Shown: one piece after another, positions 15,065 to 22,575 of the stretch
Layout: each line of letters opens with the position of its first letter
How positions within the stretch are numbered: the stretch's first letter is position 1
Source of the DNA: Candidatus Nitrosopumilus sp.
GTDB taxonomy: Archaea > Thermoproteota > Nitrososphaeria > Nitrososphaerales > Nitrosopumilaceae
Length of the DNA stretch: 32,783 nucleotides
Direction: 5' to 3'
NCBI GenBank assembly: GCA_029861345.1
Contig: JAOTZM010000006.1
Coordinates: forward strand, 1-32,783
Translations under genes and position numbers: made by a program
The notes under the pieces: model-generated
Seen by the model: the letters and a program-made list of their open reading frames with translations, nothing else
The model's database searches: none
What the model was told of the DNA's origin: nothing

Positions 15065-16327
15065 CTAATATCCAAGTTCTCTTAATTTTTCACCCATTAT
15101 TTCATTCATAATGTTTTGCTCTTTCTGAGTAAAATTTTCTTTCCATTTACCCGGACTTGCACTTCTAGTTACTTTTCCTGAACCTTTTTTCTCAGAAGGA
15201 ATATTTTCAAAACTATGTTTTTCTACAATTTTTTCCAATTCTTTTTCTGGGATTTCAATCCCGATAAAATCATATATATTTTTTAATTCTTCAAATGTAT
15301 TACTTCGTAAATTTTCATATTTTACTGCATATCGAAGTTCTTTAGAATGCTTTTCATATGCTGATTTTATTATTTCCATAGTATTTACCCAATATGAGGA
15401 TTGTCTAATTATTTCATCAACTTTATTTTTTTCATTCCATGCAGTAAAACCATATCTTTTTGTAAACCACGCATCTTTTTTTAATCCATCAATCCATGAA
15501 TCCACCACATCTCTCCCGTCTCGAATCAGAAAGATCATCTTTGATTGAGGCAAACATCTCAATACAATGTCTGCACCAGTTCCTCCATTAGGCTCTTTTA
15601 TTATAATTGGTGTTTTTGTATCTTGAAATTGACCGTATATTCTACCTAGTATAAGTTTCCTAACAAAGTATTGCCAAATTTTTTTGTACCTTGACGAGAA
15701 AAAATAGTCTGGATCTTTTTCAAATAAATCAATATTTCTTACAATTTTATCTTGTATTTTTGGTTCGTTTATTCCTAAATGAAAACCAATGTATGGTTCA
15801 TTGATTGATAATGTTTTGTATTCTAAGAGTCGTGTTCCTAGCCAAGATGTACCGCCTCTTGGAGATGAAAAAATCCAAACAATATTTTTTTCCAAATCTC
15901 TTTCATCATTTGGAGTAGGACCTATGGGTTTAGGTAAAACAAAATCTTCTGGTAAATAAGAAATTTCATCTTCATTGGTCTCAATAAATCTAATTTCTTC
16001 TAAAGGGGTTAATCTATATCTACAATCTGACTTGATTGGAACCTCTTCATTTATCCTGTAAATTACTTTAACATATTTTATATTCTTTGGAATTGTGAAA
16101 ACTAGTTTGTATGTTTGTTCTTTTCCAGAAAAATCATTTAGCCACTGAATTTTGCGAGATATCTCATTATCCCTTTCATCAAACATTACAATTCCAAAAT
16201 ATGCACAGTATTGTTCGCCAAATATCCCTATAGATCTGATAGAAATTCGATATTTTTTATTTGATTCTACTGTAACTTTATTTGATGAAATAAATTTCTC
16301 ATTTGAAGTTAAACTAATTTCCAACAT
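15065..16327 (-). CDS. PAPS-dependent sulfotransferase with N-terminal beta-sandwich-like domain
   Basis: In this 420-residue protein, the C-terminal part (about 147-420) has the sulfotransferase signatures. The 5'-phosphosulfate loop is SSPRGGTSWLG (154-164), the 3'-phosphate motif is FLIRDGRDVVDSW (266-278), and a late SASPGKWKENF matches the usual G-x-W-K nucleotide-binding end. It should transfer sulfate from PAPS to a hydroxyl on a carbohydrate or other acceptor. No transmembrane segment is seen, so it probably acts in the cytoplasm before export. Residues 1-135 are beta-rich (YRISIRSIGIFGEQYCAYFG, YKLVFTIPKNIKYVKVIYRI) and resemble carbohydrate-binding sandwich domains, perhaps holding the acceptor glycan. 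It lies beside the sulfatase-like gene and the ABC exporter, on the same strand. PAPS-making enzymes are not in the window. Confidence 0.87.
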   Translation of the reverse strand: MLEISLTSNEKFISSNKVTVESNKKYRISIRSIGIFGEQYCAYFGIVMFDERDNEISRKIQWLNDFSGKEQTYKLVFTIPKNIKYVKVIYRINEEVPIKSDCRYRLTPLEEIRFIETNEDEISYLPEDFVLPKPIGPTPNDERDLEKNIVWIFSSPRGGTSWLGTRLLEYKTLSINEPYIGFHLGINEPKIQDKIVRNIDLFEKDPDYFFSSRYKKIWQYFVRKLILGRIYGQFQDTKTPIIIKEPNGGTGADIVLRCLPQSKMIFLIRDGRDVVDSWIDGLKKDAWFTKRYGFTAWNEKNKVDEIIRQSSYWVNTMEIIKSAYEKHSKELRYAVKYENLRSNTFEELKNIYDFIGIEIPEKELEKIVEKHSFENIPSEKKGSGKVTRSASPGKWKENFTQKEQNIMNEIMGEKLRELGY

Positions 16328-16435
16328 GTGTATGAGAATTGATCATCTAACTAGTTAATGAAGTATTTCAATATTAAATTTAAATCCAAAAAACAACCTT
16401 GTTTATGAAATACAATTATTTTTCTAATATTTTAG

Positions 16436-17164
16436 TCAATCCTGGTATTCTTCATAGTATTTTTTTAGAACCTGATCAATATCTCCAACTAAGATAATCT
16501 TGCCTTTATCCATTAGTACAACACGATCTGCTATCTCCAATTGTGGACCTAAATTATGAGTTACTAATAAAATGGTTTTATTTTTTTCTTTAAATGAAAC
16601 AAAAGAATTAAAGCTTTTTTCCTGAAATTTCCTGTCCCCCACTGCCAAGATCTCATCAACAAGAAAGATATCTGGGTTCATTTGTAGTGCTAAAGAAAAT
16701 GCTAATCTTGCACGCATCCCGGTTGAATAATGTTTTAACTTCATTCCAGTAAACTTTTCTAATTCTGCATATTCTATTATGTCATCTGTCTTCTGTAAAA
16801 TTTTGTCTTTTTTTATCCCCATCAATAATCCTGACATCAAAATATTTTCTTTTGAATTAAGCTCTTCATGAAATCCTGTACCTATATGCAATAAAGGAGC
16901 TATGGTACCATCTATTACAATATTTCCTGAATCTGGCGTATATATGCCTGCAATAGTTCGTAGTAAAGTGGTTTTACCACTACCATTTCTTCCAATTATC
17001 GCAATGACTTCGCCTTTTTTAATATCCAATGTTATGTTATCTAATGCCATAATCTTGGTTTTTTGAGATTGAGAAAAAATATTGAAAAGTCTTGATTCTA
17101 GATTTTCACTTTTAAAAGTAAATGACTTTGTAACATTTTCTAATTTTATTGCTATTTCATCCAA
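16436..17164 (-). CDS. ABC transporter ATP-binding protein, polysaccharide export (Wzt/TagH type)
   Basis: This 242-residue ATPase has Walker A GRNGSGKTT (58-66), signature YSTGMRARLAFSLAL, Walker B DIFLVDEILAVGD and the H-loop LLVTHN. The sequence LLHIGTGFHEELNSKENI after the Q-loop is the hallmark of the Wzt/TagH/RfbB branch, which powers export of lipid-linked polysaccharide or teichoic acid through the inner membrane. It ends soon after the ATPase core, so it lacks the C-terminal carbohydrate-recognition domain of O9a-type Wzt. Export should then depend on the carrier lipid or on a separate recognition protein, not on a terminal modification read by Wzt. The start is only two bases after the permease stop, so the two are co-transcribed. 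Confidence 0.92.
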   Translation of the reverse strand: MDEIAIKLENVTKSFTFKSENLESRLFNIFSQSQKTKIMALDNITLDIKKGEVIAIIGRNGSGKTTLLRTIAGIYTPDSGNIVIDGTIAPLLHIGTGFHEELNSKENILMSGLLMGIKKDKILQKTDDIIEYAELEKFTGMKLKHYSTGMRARLAFSLALQMNPDIFLVDEILAVGDRKFQEKSFNSFVSFKEKNKTILLVTHNLGPQLEIADRVVLMDKGKIILVGDIDQVLKKYYEEYQD

Positions 17165-17166
17165 TT

Positions 17167-17961
17167 TTACAACTCCTCCATAATTTTTGATTGATATTTA
17201 TTAAAAATTAAAAATCCAAATAGAAATATTCCTATACAAAATATTGAGACATATGTCCATTCTACTAATGTTGGAATTGTATTAAAGACAACTATGTTGT
17301 GAGTTAATTCTGTTAATTGTCCAATAGGATTAATCGAATGAATTGCAAGTAAAATATTGCCTAACCCTGTATCTTTGATGTCATCGATATACCAAATGAT
17401 CGGTGTGATAAAAAATAAAGCTTGAATGAGAATGCTCCATATCACTTGAATATCTCTAAAATATACATGTAGAATACAAAGTATGTAAGAAATTCCTAAA
17501 ATCAAAATTATTAATAACAATAAAACTACCGGTAGAAAAATAATTGTCCATACTGGAATAAATTGAAAGAAAGGCATCAATCCAAAAAATACTCCTATCT
17601 GAACAACCATTAAAATCGATGTAGCTAGAACAGCTGTTACTGGAAAAAATTCCTTGTTGATATTAATTGATTCAATTATGTTTACATTACTACGTATACT
17701 TGATAATCCCCCAGACGTTCCCCTCGCAAATATATTGTACAATATAATGCCTGTAAGAAGATAGATTCCATAATTCTCTTGTGGACCTTTTGTAATGCTT
17801 GTAAATACTATGTATAGAAAAACAAACGTAAGAGTTGGCTCTAAGGCAGTCCAAACTATACCTAACTTCATACCTTTGAAGCGAAGTTTGATGTTTATTA
17901 TCGCAAAAAAAACTAGTATAGATCTAACCTTCCATAAATTTACTAATGGTAGAAAACTCAA
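17167..17961 (-). CDS. ABC-2 type polysaccharide export permease (Wzm/TagG type)
   Basis: This 264-residue protein has six hydrophobic segments and the ABC-2 family pattern: an amphipathic N-terminus (INIKLRFKGMKLGIVWTALEP, with the conserved LG.xW...P), GIILYNIFARG at the second helix, and YFRDIQVIWSILIQALFFITPIIWY in the middle. The last is the standard coupling and re-entry region of Wzm/TagG permeases. With the ATPase two bases downstream it forms the exporter that flips a completed lipid-linked glycan across the cytoplasmic membrane. The start is the TTG at 17959-17961; the family N-terminus fits, and a TATA-like CTTATATCT at 17992-18000 gives an 8-base leader. Confidence 0.9.
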   Translation of the reverse strand: MSFLPLVNLWKVRSILVFFAIINIKLRFKGMKLGIVWTALEPTLTFVFLYIVFTSITKGPQENYGIYLLTGIILYNIFARGTSGGLSSIRSNVNIIESININKEFFPVTAVLATSILMVVQIGVFFGLMPFFQFIPVWTIIFLPVVLLLLIILILGISYILCILHVYFRDIQVIWSILIQALFFITPIIWYIDDIKDTGLGNILLAIHSINPIGQLTELTHNIVVFNTIPTLVEWTYVSIFCIGIFLFGFLIFNKYQSKIMEEL

Positions 17962-18186
17962 ATTGTTACAGCTCGGTAAAATTATTACTACCTTATATCT
18001 ATTCTTTAGTATTGTTGAAATTTAATTTAATTATCTTGTTCTGAATTTTTTTTGTAAATCTACTGCTATTCCCAAAAACTTACGAGTTAAGAAAGAATGT
18101 CTAAAATTATATTCTTAAAGTTCTAAATTGGTTTCTTGTAATAAACAAATAGTTTAAGATATATTCAATAATTTAAAAATTAAGAT
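17962..18186. promoter_or_regulatory. Divergent promoter region between ABC exporter and dTDP-rhamnose operon
   Basis: These 225 bases hold no gene. On the minus strand, AGATATAAGG (17991-18000) is about 34 bases upstream of the exporter start. On the plus strand, GTTTAAGATA (18152-18161) lies about 30 bases before the ATG at 18187. Both spacings suit leaderless or nearly leaderless transcripts, so exporter and sugar supply fire outward from one region. Confidence 0.4.
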
Positions 18187-18681
18187 ATGCTACCCGGTGT
18201 AAAAATACAAGAACTTACAAAATTTCCTGATGAAAGAGGCTCCTTTACAGAAGTCTTTAGAGAAGATTGGTCAGACTTGGTTGAACCTGAGGATAAAATT
18301 CTCCAAGTAAATGTATCTTATAGTTATCCTGGCATGATACGAGCGTGGCATCGACACGAGAAAGGACAAGTAGATTATTTTATCACCATAAAGGGAACAA
18401 CAAAAATTTGTGCATACGACGATGATAATAATTCATCAACGCGTGGACAACTAGATCAGATTATTTCAAGTGGAGAAAAAATTCAGTGTGTTAGAGTTCC
18501 TGGATTTTACTATCATGGATTCAAGTCTGTTGGATTTGAACCTGCATTGGTAGTTTATTTGACTACACGACTTTATGATTACAAAAATCCTGATGAGGAG
18601 AGAAGACCTTGGAATGATTCTACTATAATTGATCCCAAAACAGGGAAACCTTTTGACTGGAATGCAATTCCCTATAAATAA
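18187..18681 (+). CDS. rfbC: dTDP-4-dehydrorhamnose 3,5-epimerase-like protein
   Basis: This 164-residue cupin is slightly shorter than typical RmlC (about 180 aa). Motifs are FPDERGSFTEVF, the active-site histidine in GMIRAWHRHEKGQVDYF (His55), PGFYYHGFKS and the C-terminal signature PDEERRPWND. It converts dTDP-4-keto-6-deoxyglucose to the 4-keto-L-rhamnose form by epimerising C3 and C5 in the cytoplasm. It is first in the operon rfbC-rfbB-rfbD-rfbA, whose stepwise order makes dTDP-L-rhamnose from glucose-1-P; rfbB begins two bases after its stop. Divergence from bacterial RmlC (RAWHRH rather than RGLHYQ) leaves room for epimerising only one centre, giving a related 6-deoxyhexose. Confidence 0.85.
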   Translation: MLPGVKIQELTKFPDERGSFTEVFREDWSDLVEPEDKILQVNVSYSYPGMIRAWHRHEKGQVDYFITIKGTTKICAYDDDNNSSTRGQLDQIISSGEKIQCVRVPGFYYHGFKSVGFEPALVVYLTTRLYDYKNPDEERRPWNDSTIIDPKTGKPFDWNAIPYK

Positions 18682-18683
18682 TC

Positions 18684-19676
18684 ATGAATTTTCTAGTTTG
18701 CGGTGGGGCCGGATTTATTGGTAGTGCTTTTATTAGACATTTACAAAACCATAACTCAAAAATAATAAATCTTGATCTGCTAACAATTGGTTCTAATCCT
18801 GAAAATCTAAAGAATTTAGAAAATAAAAATTACCAATTTATCAAAGATGATATTAGAAATGGAGACACCCTCAATCATCTCGTAAGAGAGGTAGATGTTG
18901 TCGTAAATTTTGCAGCTGAATCTCATGTTGATAGAAGTATAGCAAATCCAAAACCATTCATTGAAACAAACATACTTGGTACATACTCTATACTTGAAGC
19001 CATACGAAAACATGAAAAAATGTTCATCCATGTATCAACTGATGAAATCTATGGTGATGCTGAAGAGCAGTCATCATTTGATGAAGATTCTCAAATAAAT
19101 CCAAGTAATCCTTACGCTGCCACCAAAGCTGCAGCTGATCACTTGGTTGCATCATATTACAGAACATATGGAATAAAATGCATTACAACAAGATGTACTA
19201 ACAACTTTGGTCCATATCAATTTCCAGAAAAACTAATCCCTAAAACTATAATTCGTTCAATAAAAAACCTCAAAGTTCCATTATATGGTAATGGACAGCA
19301 AATTAGAAGTTGGATTCATGTATATGATCACGTTCACGCAATTGAATCACTTGTTTCAAAAGGAAAATCTGGTGAAGTTTATAATATTACTGCCTACAAC
19401 GAAATCAACAATAAAATCATAGTTGAAAAAATTTTGGATATTCTTGAAAAATCATATGACATGATCGAATATGTAAAAGATAGACCAGGACACGATAAAA
19501 GATATTCCATTGATTCCTCAAAAATTCAAAAAGAGATTGGCTGGAAACCTCAATACCAATTTGATGATGCATTAGAAGAAACTGTAAACTGGTATTGTGA
19601 AAATAAAGAATGGTGGGAACCTTTGATTGATGATAAAACACTTCATCCTCAGCCTTGGACTTTGAACTGGAAATGA
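18684..19676 (+). CDS. rfbB: dTDP-glucose 4,6-dehydratase
   Basis: This 330-residue extended SDR enzyme has the family length. It has the NAD loop CGGAGFIGSAFIRHL (6-20), VVNFAAESHVDRSI, the catalytic trio Thr119-Asp120-Glu121 in HVSTDEIYGD, and Tyr144/Lys148 in NPYAATKAAADHL. Also present are RCTNNFGPYQFPEKLIP, GNGQQIRSWIHVYDH and the C-terminal RPGHDKRYSID typical of RmlB. It oxidises dTDP-glucose and removes water to give dTDP-4-keto-6-deoxyglucose in the cytoplasm, the second step of the dTDP-rhamnose route. Two bases separate it from rfbC, and its TGA overlaps the ATG of rfbD (ATGA), indicating translational coupling. Confidence 0.95.
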   Translation: MNFLVCGGAGFIGSAFIRHLQNHNSKIINLDLLTIGSNPENLKNLENKNYQFIKDDIRNGDTLNHLVREVDVVVNFAAESHVDRSIANPKPFIETNILGTYSILEAIRKHEKMFIHVSTDEIYGDAEEQSSFDEDSQINPSNPYAATKAAADHLVASYYRTYGIKCITTRCTNNFGPYQFPEKLIPKTIIRSIKNLKVPLYGNGQQIRSWIHVYDHVHAIESLVSKGKSGEVYNITAYNEINNKIIVEKILDILEKSYDMIEYVKDRPGHDKRYSIDSSKIQKEIGWKPQYQFDDALEETVNWYCENKEWWEPLIDDKTLHPQPWTLNWK

Positions 19677-20554
19677 AATTCCTTGTTACAGGTTCTGCAG
19701 GACTAATTGGTTCCCAAGTAACAAAAGATCTTACACTAGAAAATCATAAAGTTTATTCCTGTTATCATGATAACAAACCCATTCATGGAAATCCATTATA
19801 CTTTGATCTAACTAATCAAAACAAAATAATTAGAACAATTCAGGAAATTAAACCTGATTCAATAATACATCTCGCAGCTATGACAAATGTTGATCAATGT
19901 GAGACTCAACAAAAACTTGCTTATCTCATAAATACAAAATCTACTGAAATTTTGGCAAAGCAAGCTGCAAAATTAGATGCGTTCTTTGTTTATGTTTCAA
20001 CTGATTACATTTTTGATGGAAGAAGAGGAAAATATAGTGAAGATGATTCCACAAACCCGCTTGGGTATTATGGTAAATCAAAATTTAAAGCAGAAGAAGC
20101 ACTAAATAAATTGGCTTCAAGTTGGTGTATTGCAAGAACCAGTACTCCATTTGGGATTCACCTCAACAAAACAAGTTTCCCAATATGGATAAAAGAAAAT
20201 TTAGAAGCAAAAAAAGAAATCCCTGTACTGGTAGATCAATTTACATCTCCAACATATGTCCCCAACCTTTCAAAAATGCTTATAGAAATTGCAAAAAGAC
20301 AGATTTCGGGAATCCTTCACACAGCTGGTTCTAGTAGAATATCTAGATATGAACTGGCAAAACTAGTATCAGAAAAACTACATCTTGATAAAAAATTACT
20401 AAAACCAACTCAAATTAATGAGATGACTTGGAATGCACAGAGACCAAGAGATTCTTCTCTTGATGTCTCAAAGGCAACTGAGATCCTAAATGAAAAACCA
20501 CAAACAATACAATATAGCCTTAATCTACTAATAGATGAAATCTTAAAGAAATGA
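19673..20554 (+). CDS. rfbD: dTDP-4-dehydrorhamnose reductase
   Basis: This is a 293-residue protein from the ATG at 19673. The frame is open further to a TTG at 19655, but the ATG gives the standard start immediately before the Rossmann loop MKFLVTGSAGLIGSQV, and the ATGA overlap with rfbB supports it. Motifs are IIHLAAMTNVDQCE, YVSTDYIFDGRRGKYSEDD, NPLGYYGKSK (Tyr133/Lys137 pair) and PTYVPNLSKM, followed by GILHTAGSSRISRYELA, all typical of RmlD. It reduces the 4-keto sugar to dTDP-L-rhamnose using NAD(P)H. It is third in the operon, 35 bases before rfbA. It could reduce a close relative if rfbC has altered stereochemistry. Confidence 0.92.
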   Translation: MKFLVTGSAGLIGSQVTKDLTLENHKVYSCYHDNKPIHGNPLYFDLTNQNKIIRTIQEIKPDSIIHLAAMTNVDQCETQQKLAYLINTKSTEILAKQAAKLDAFFVYVSTDYIFDGRRGKYSEDDSTNPLGYYGKSKFKAEEALNKLASSWCIARTSTPFGIHLNKTSFPIWIKENLEAKKEIPVLVDQFTSPTYVPNLSKMLIEIAKRQISGILHTAGSSRISRYELAKLVSEKLHLDKKLLKPTQINEMTWNAQRPRDSSLDVSKATEILNEKPQTIQYSLNLLIDEILKK

Positions 20555-20589
20555 TTAATTTTATACTGGGATGACTGATTGAAAAAGAA

Positions 20590-21657
20590 TTGAAAGGCAT
20601 CATACTTCATGGTGGTCATGGAACAAGACTGAGACCTCTAACACATACAGGACCAAAACAACTACTTCCAATTGCAAACAAACCAATGTCTCAGTATGCA
20701 CTAGAGGATCTAAAGACAGCAGGAATTACAGATATTGGAATAATAATTGGTGATGTTCATCCGGACAAAGTAAAAGAGTATTATGGAGATGGCCAAAAAT
20801 TTGGTGTTACTATTACCTATATCTATCAAGATCAACCCAAAGGGATTTCACATGCAATATCTCTTTGCAAGGATTTTGTGGGTAATGACAAATTCGTTGT
20901 GTATCTTGGAGATAATGTATTAAGAAAAAACCTAGTTGATTATGTAAAAAATTTTCAAAACTCTGAATCTGATGCCCTAATTTTATTATGTAAAGTTGAT
21001 GATCCTCAAAGATTTGGAATTGCAGAGTTGGGTAAAACCCCAGGAAAGATAAAAAAAATTATAGAAAAACCTAAAATTCCAATATCTGATCTAGCTGTAA
21101 TTGGAATTTACTTTTTAACTCCAAAAATTTTTGATATTATAAATCAATTAAAACCCTCTTGGCGGGGTGAATTAGAAATAACTGATGCATTACAGCTATT
21201 AATGGACAAAAAAAATAAAATTGAATATGATGTGGTAACAGGTTGGTGGAAAGACACTGGAACCCCTGAAGATATTATTCATGCAAATAAACTAGTTCTT
21301 GATTCTATTGGAACTGAAAATCAATTTCTAATAGATGCTGATTCAGCAATTAAAGATAATATTGTAATTGGAAACGGTACTGAAATCTCAAATGACTCTT
21401 TTGTTGTGGGCCCTGCAATTATTGGAAAAAACTGTAAAATAGGTCCAGCAGTAAAAATAGGACCCTATGTTAGTATTGGAGAAAATTGTATTTTGAAAAA
21501 CTGCACTGTTGAAGATTCGATAATAATGAATGACTGTACAATTAATACTACAACTAATTTATCATGTAGCATTATTGCACATGGTTCTGAAATTATTGAT
21601 AGTAAAACAAAGAAAAATCAATTCTTGCTAGGTGAAAGGTCTAATATTAGAATCTAA
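20590..21657 (+). CDS. rfbA: Glucose-1-phosphate thymidylyltransferase, archaeal long form
   Basis: This 355-residue nucleotidyltransferase starts KGIILHGGHGTRLRPLTHTG and continues with PKQLLPIANKPM (catalytic and triphosphate-binding loop), YLGDNVLRKN (metal site) and RFGIAELGKTPGKIKKIIEKP. WRGELEITDALQ and GWWKDTGTPEDI follow; they are typical of RmlA. From about 240 on there is a left-handed beta-helix of hexapeptide repeats (IIGKNCKIGPAVKIGPYVSI), absent from the short bacterial RmlA and normal for the archaeal long form. It joins dTTP and glucose-1-P to give dTDP-glucose, the entry step of the pathway. The start is a TTG at 20590; no in-frame ATG lies at the 5' end, and the family begins at this residue. 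Confidence 0.92.
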   Translation: MKGIILHGGHGTRLRPLTHTGPKQLLPIANKPMSQYALEDLKTAGITDIGIIIGDVHPDKVKEYYGDGQKFGVTITYIYQDQPKGISHAISLCKDFVGNDKFVVYLGDNVLRKNLVDYVKNFQNSESDALILLCKVDDPQRFGIAELGKTPGKIKKIIEKPKIPISDLAVIGIYFLTPKIFDIINQLKPSWRGELEITDALQLLMDKKNKIEYDVVTGWWKDTGTPEDIIHANKLVLDSIGTENQFLIDADSAIKDNIVIGNGTEISNDSFVVGPAIIGKNCKIGPAVKIGPYVSIGENCILKNCTVEDSIIMNDCTINTTTNLSCSIIAHGSEIIDSKTKKNQFLLGERSNIRI

Positions 21658-21702
21658 ATTAGAAATACTTTACATAAAGGCACTTTAACAAAAATTGTAA
21701 TA

Positions 21703-22575
21703 TTGAATCTAGCCTGTATTCCAGCATATAATGAAGAATTAACCATACAAGATGTAGTAAAAAAATCACTATTCCATGTAGATAAGGTAATAGTATGTGA
21801 TGATGGCTCTACTGATAACACTGCAAAACTAGCCAAAGAGGCAGGAGCTATAGTAATTTCTCAAAAAAATCAAGGATATGGCGCTGCAATTACTACTCTT
21901 TTTGAACAGGCAAGAAAAGAAGATGCTCAGATAATGATTACTATAGATGGAGATGGACAACATAATCCAGACCAAATTCCATTATTGATTGATACTATCA
22001 TTACCAATAATGTTGATGTTGTAATTGGCTCAAGATTTTTAGATGATAAGACAAAAGCTCCTGGATATAGAAAAACTGGAATCAAAATTATCACATCTGC
22101 CTCAAACTATGGAACAAACTTCAAGACAACTGATTCTCAGTCGGGATTTAGAGCATATTCAAAAGATGCTATTGATGCAATACATCCAACCGAACAAGGA
22201 ATGTCAGTTTCAACTGAAATTTTACAAAAAATATCCAGGAAGGGATTATCCGTAGCCGAAGTCCCAATAACTGTATCCTATGAAGGTGATACTTCAGAAG
22301 AGCATTCAGTATCTCATGGTGTATCTGTTTTAGTTAATACTCTAAAGTATGTTTCAATTAAACATCCACTTCAATTCTATGGCATTCCTGGAATTGTATT
22401 AATCATTGTAGGTATTGTTATTGGTGGAATTTTTCTTGATGCGTATTTGAATCAGCAAATAATATTTTATGGTTCACTACTTGCTTCAGTTGTAATATTT
22501 TTACTAGGTACAATTCTAATGGTTACTTCAATTATATTATTTTCAATGGTAAATTTAATTCGAGATAGAAATTAA
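21703..22575 (+). CDS. GT2 polyprenyl-phosphate hexose synthase-like protein with two C-terminal membrane helices
   Basis: This 290-residue DPM1/GtrB-like GT2 enzyme has IPAYNEELTIQDVV, VIVCDDGSTDNTAKLAKE, GYGAAITTLFEQA, the metal site TIDGDGQHNPDQI, VIGSRFLDD and TTDSQSGFRAYSKDAI. Two hydrophobic helices at the C-terminus (about 230-250 and 258-280) anchor it in the membrane. Such enzymes load glucose or mannose from a nucleotide donor onto dolichyl or polyprenyl phosphate for later transfer outside the membrane by GT-C enzymes. The GT-C-like protein at 1777-3054 is a candidate partner. It begins with TTG at 21703, 45 bases after rfbA, and is probably the last gene of that operon. Its 3' end overlaps the facing epimerase gene by 21 bases. 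Confidence 0.87.
   Translation: MNLACIPAYNEELTIQDVVKKSLFHVDKVIVCDDGSTDNTAKLAKEAGAIVISQKNQGYGAAITTLFEQARKEDAQIMITIDGDGQHNPDQIPLLIDTIITNNVDVVIGSRFLDDKTKAPGYRKTGIKIITSASNYGTNFKTTDSQSGFRAYSKDAIDAIHPTEQGMSVSTEILQKISRKGLSVAEVPITVSYEGDTSEEHSVSHGVSVLVNTLKYVSIKHPLQFYGIPGIVLIIVGIVIGGIFLDAYLNQQIIFYGSLLASVVIFLLGTILMVTSIILFSMVNLIRDRN

Noticed and set aside
14963-15085. Plus-strand 40-codon TTG frame (SNLKPISSILEGAKGNPRQD) in a locally less AT-rich stretch
   Set aside because: Too short, no promoter, overlaps the sulfotransferase 3' end, and no family recognised. Could be a gene relic but unsupported.
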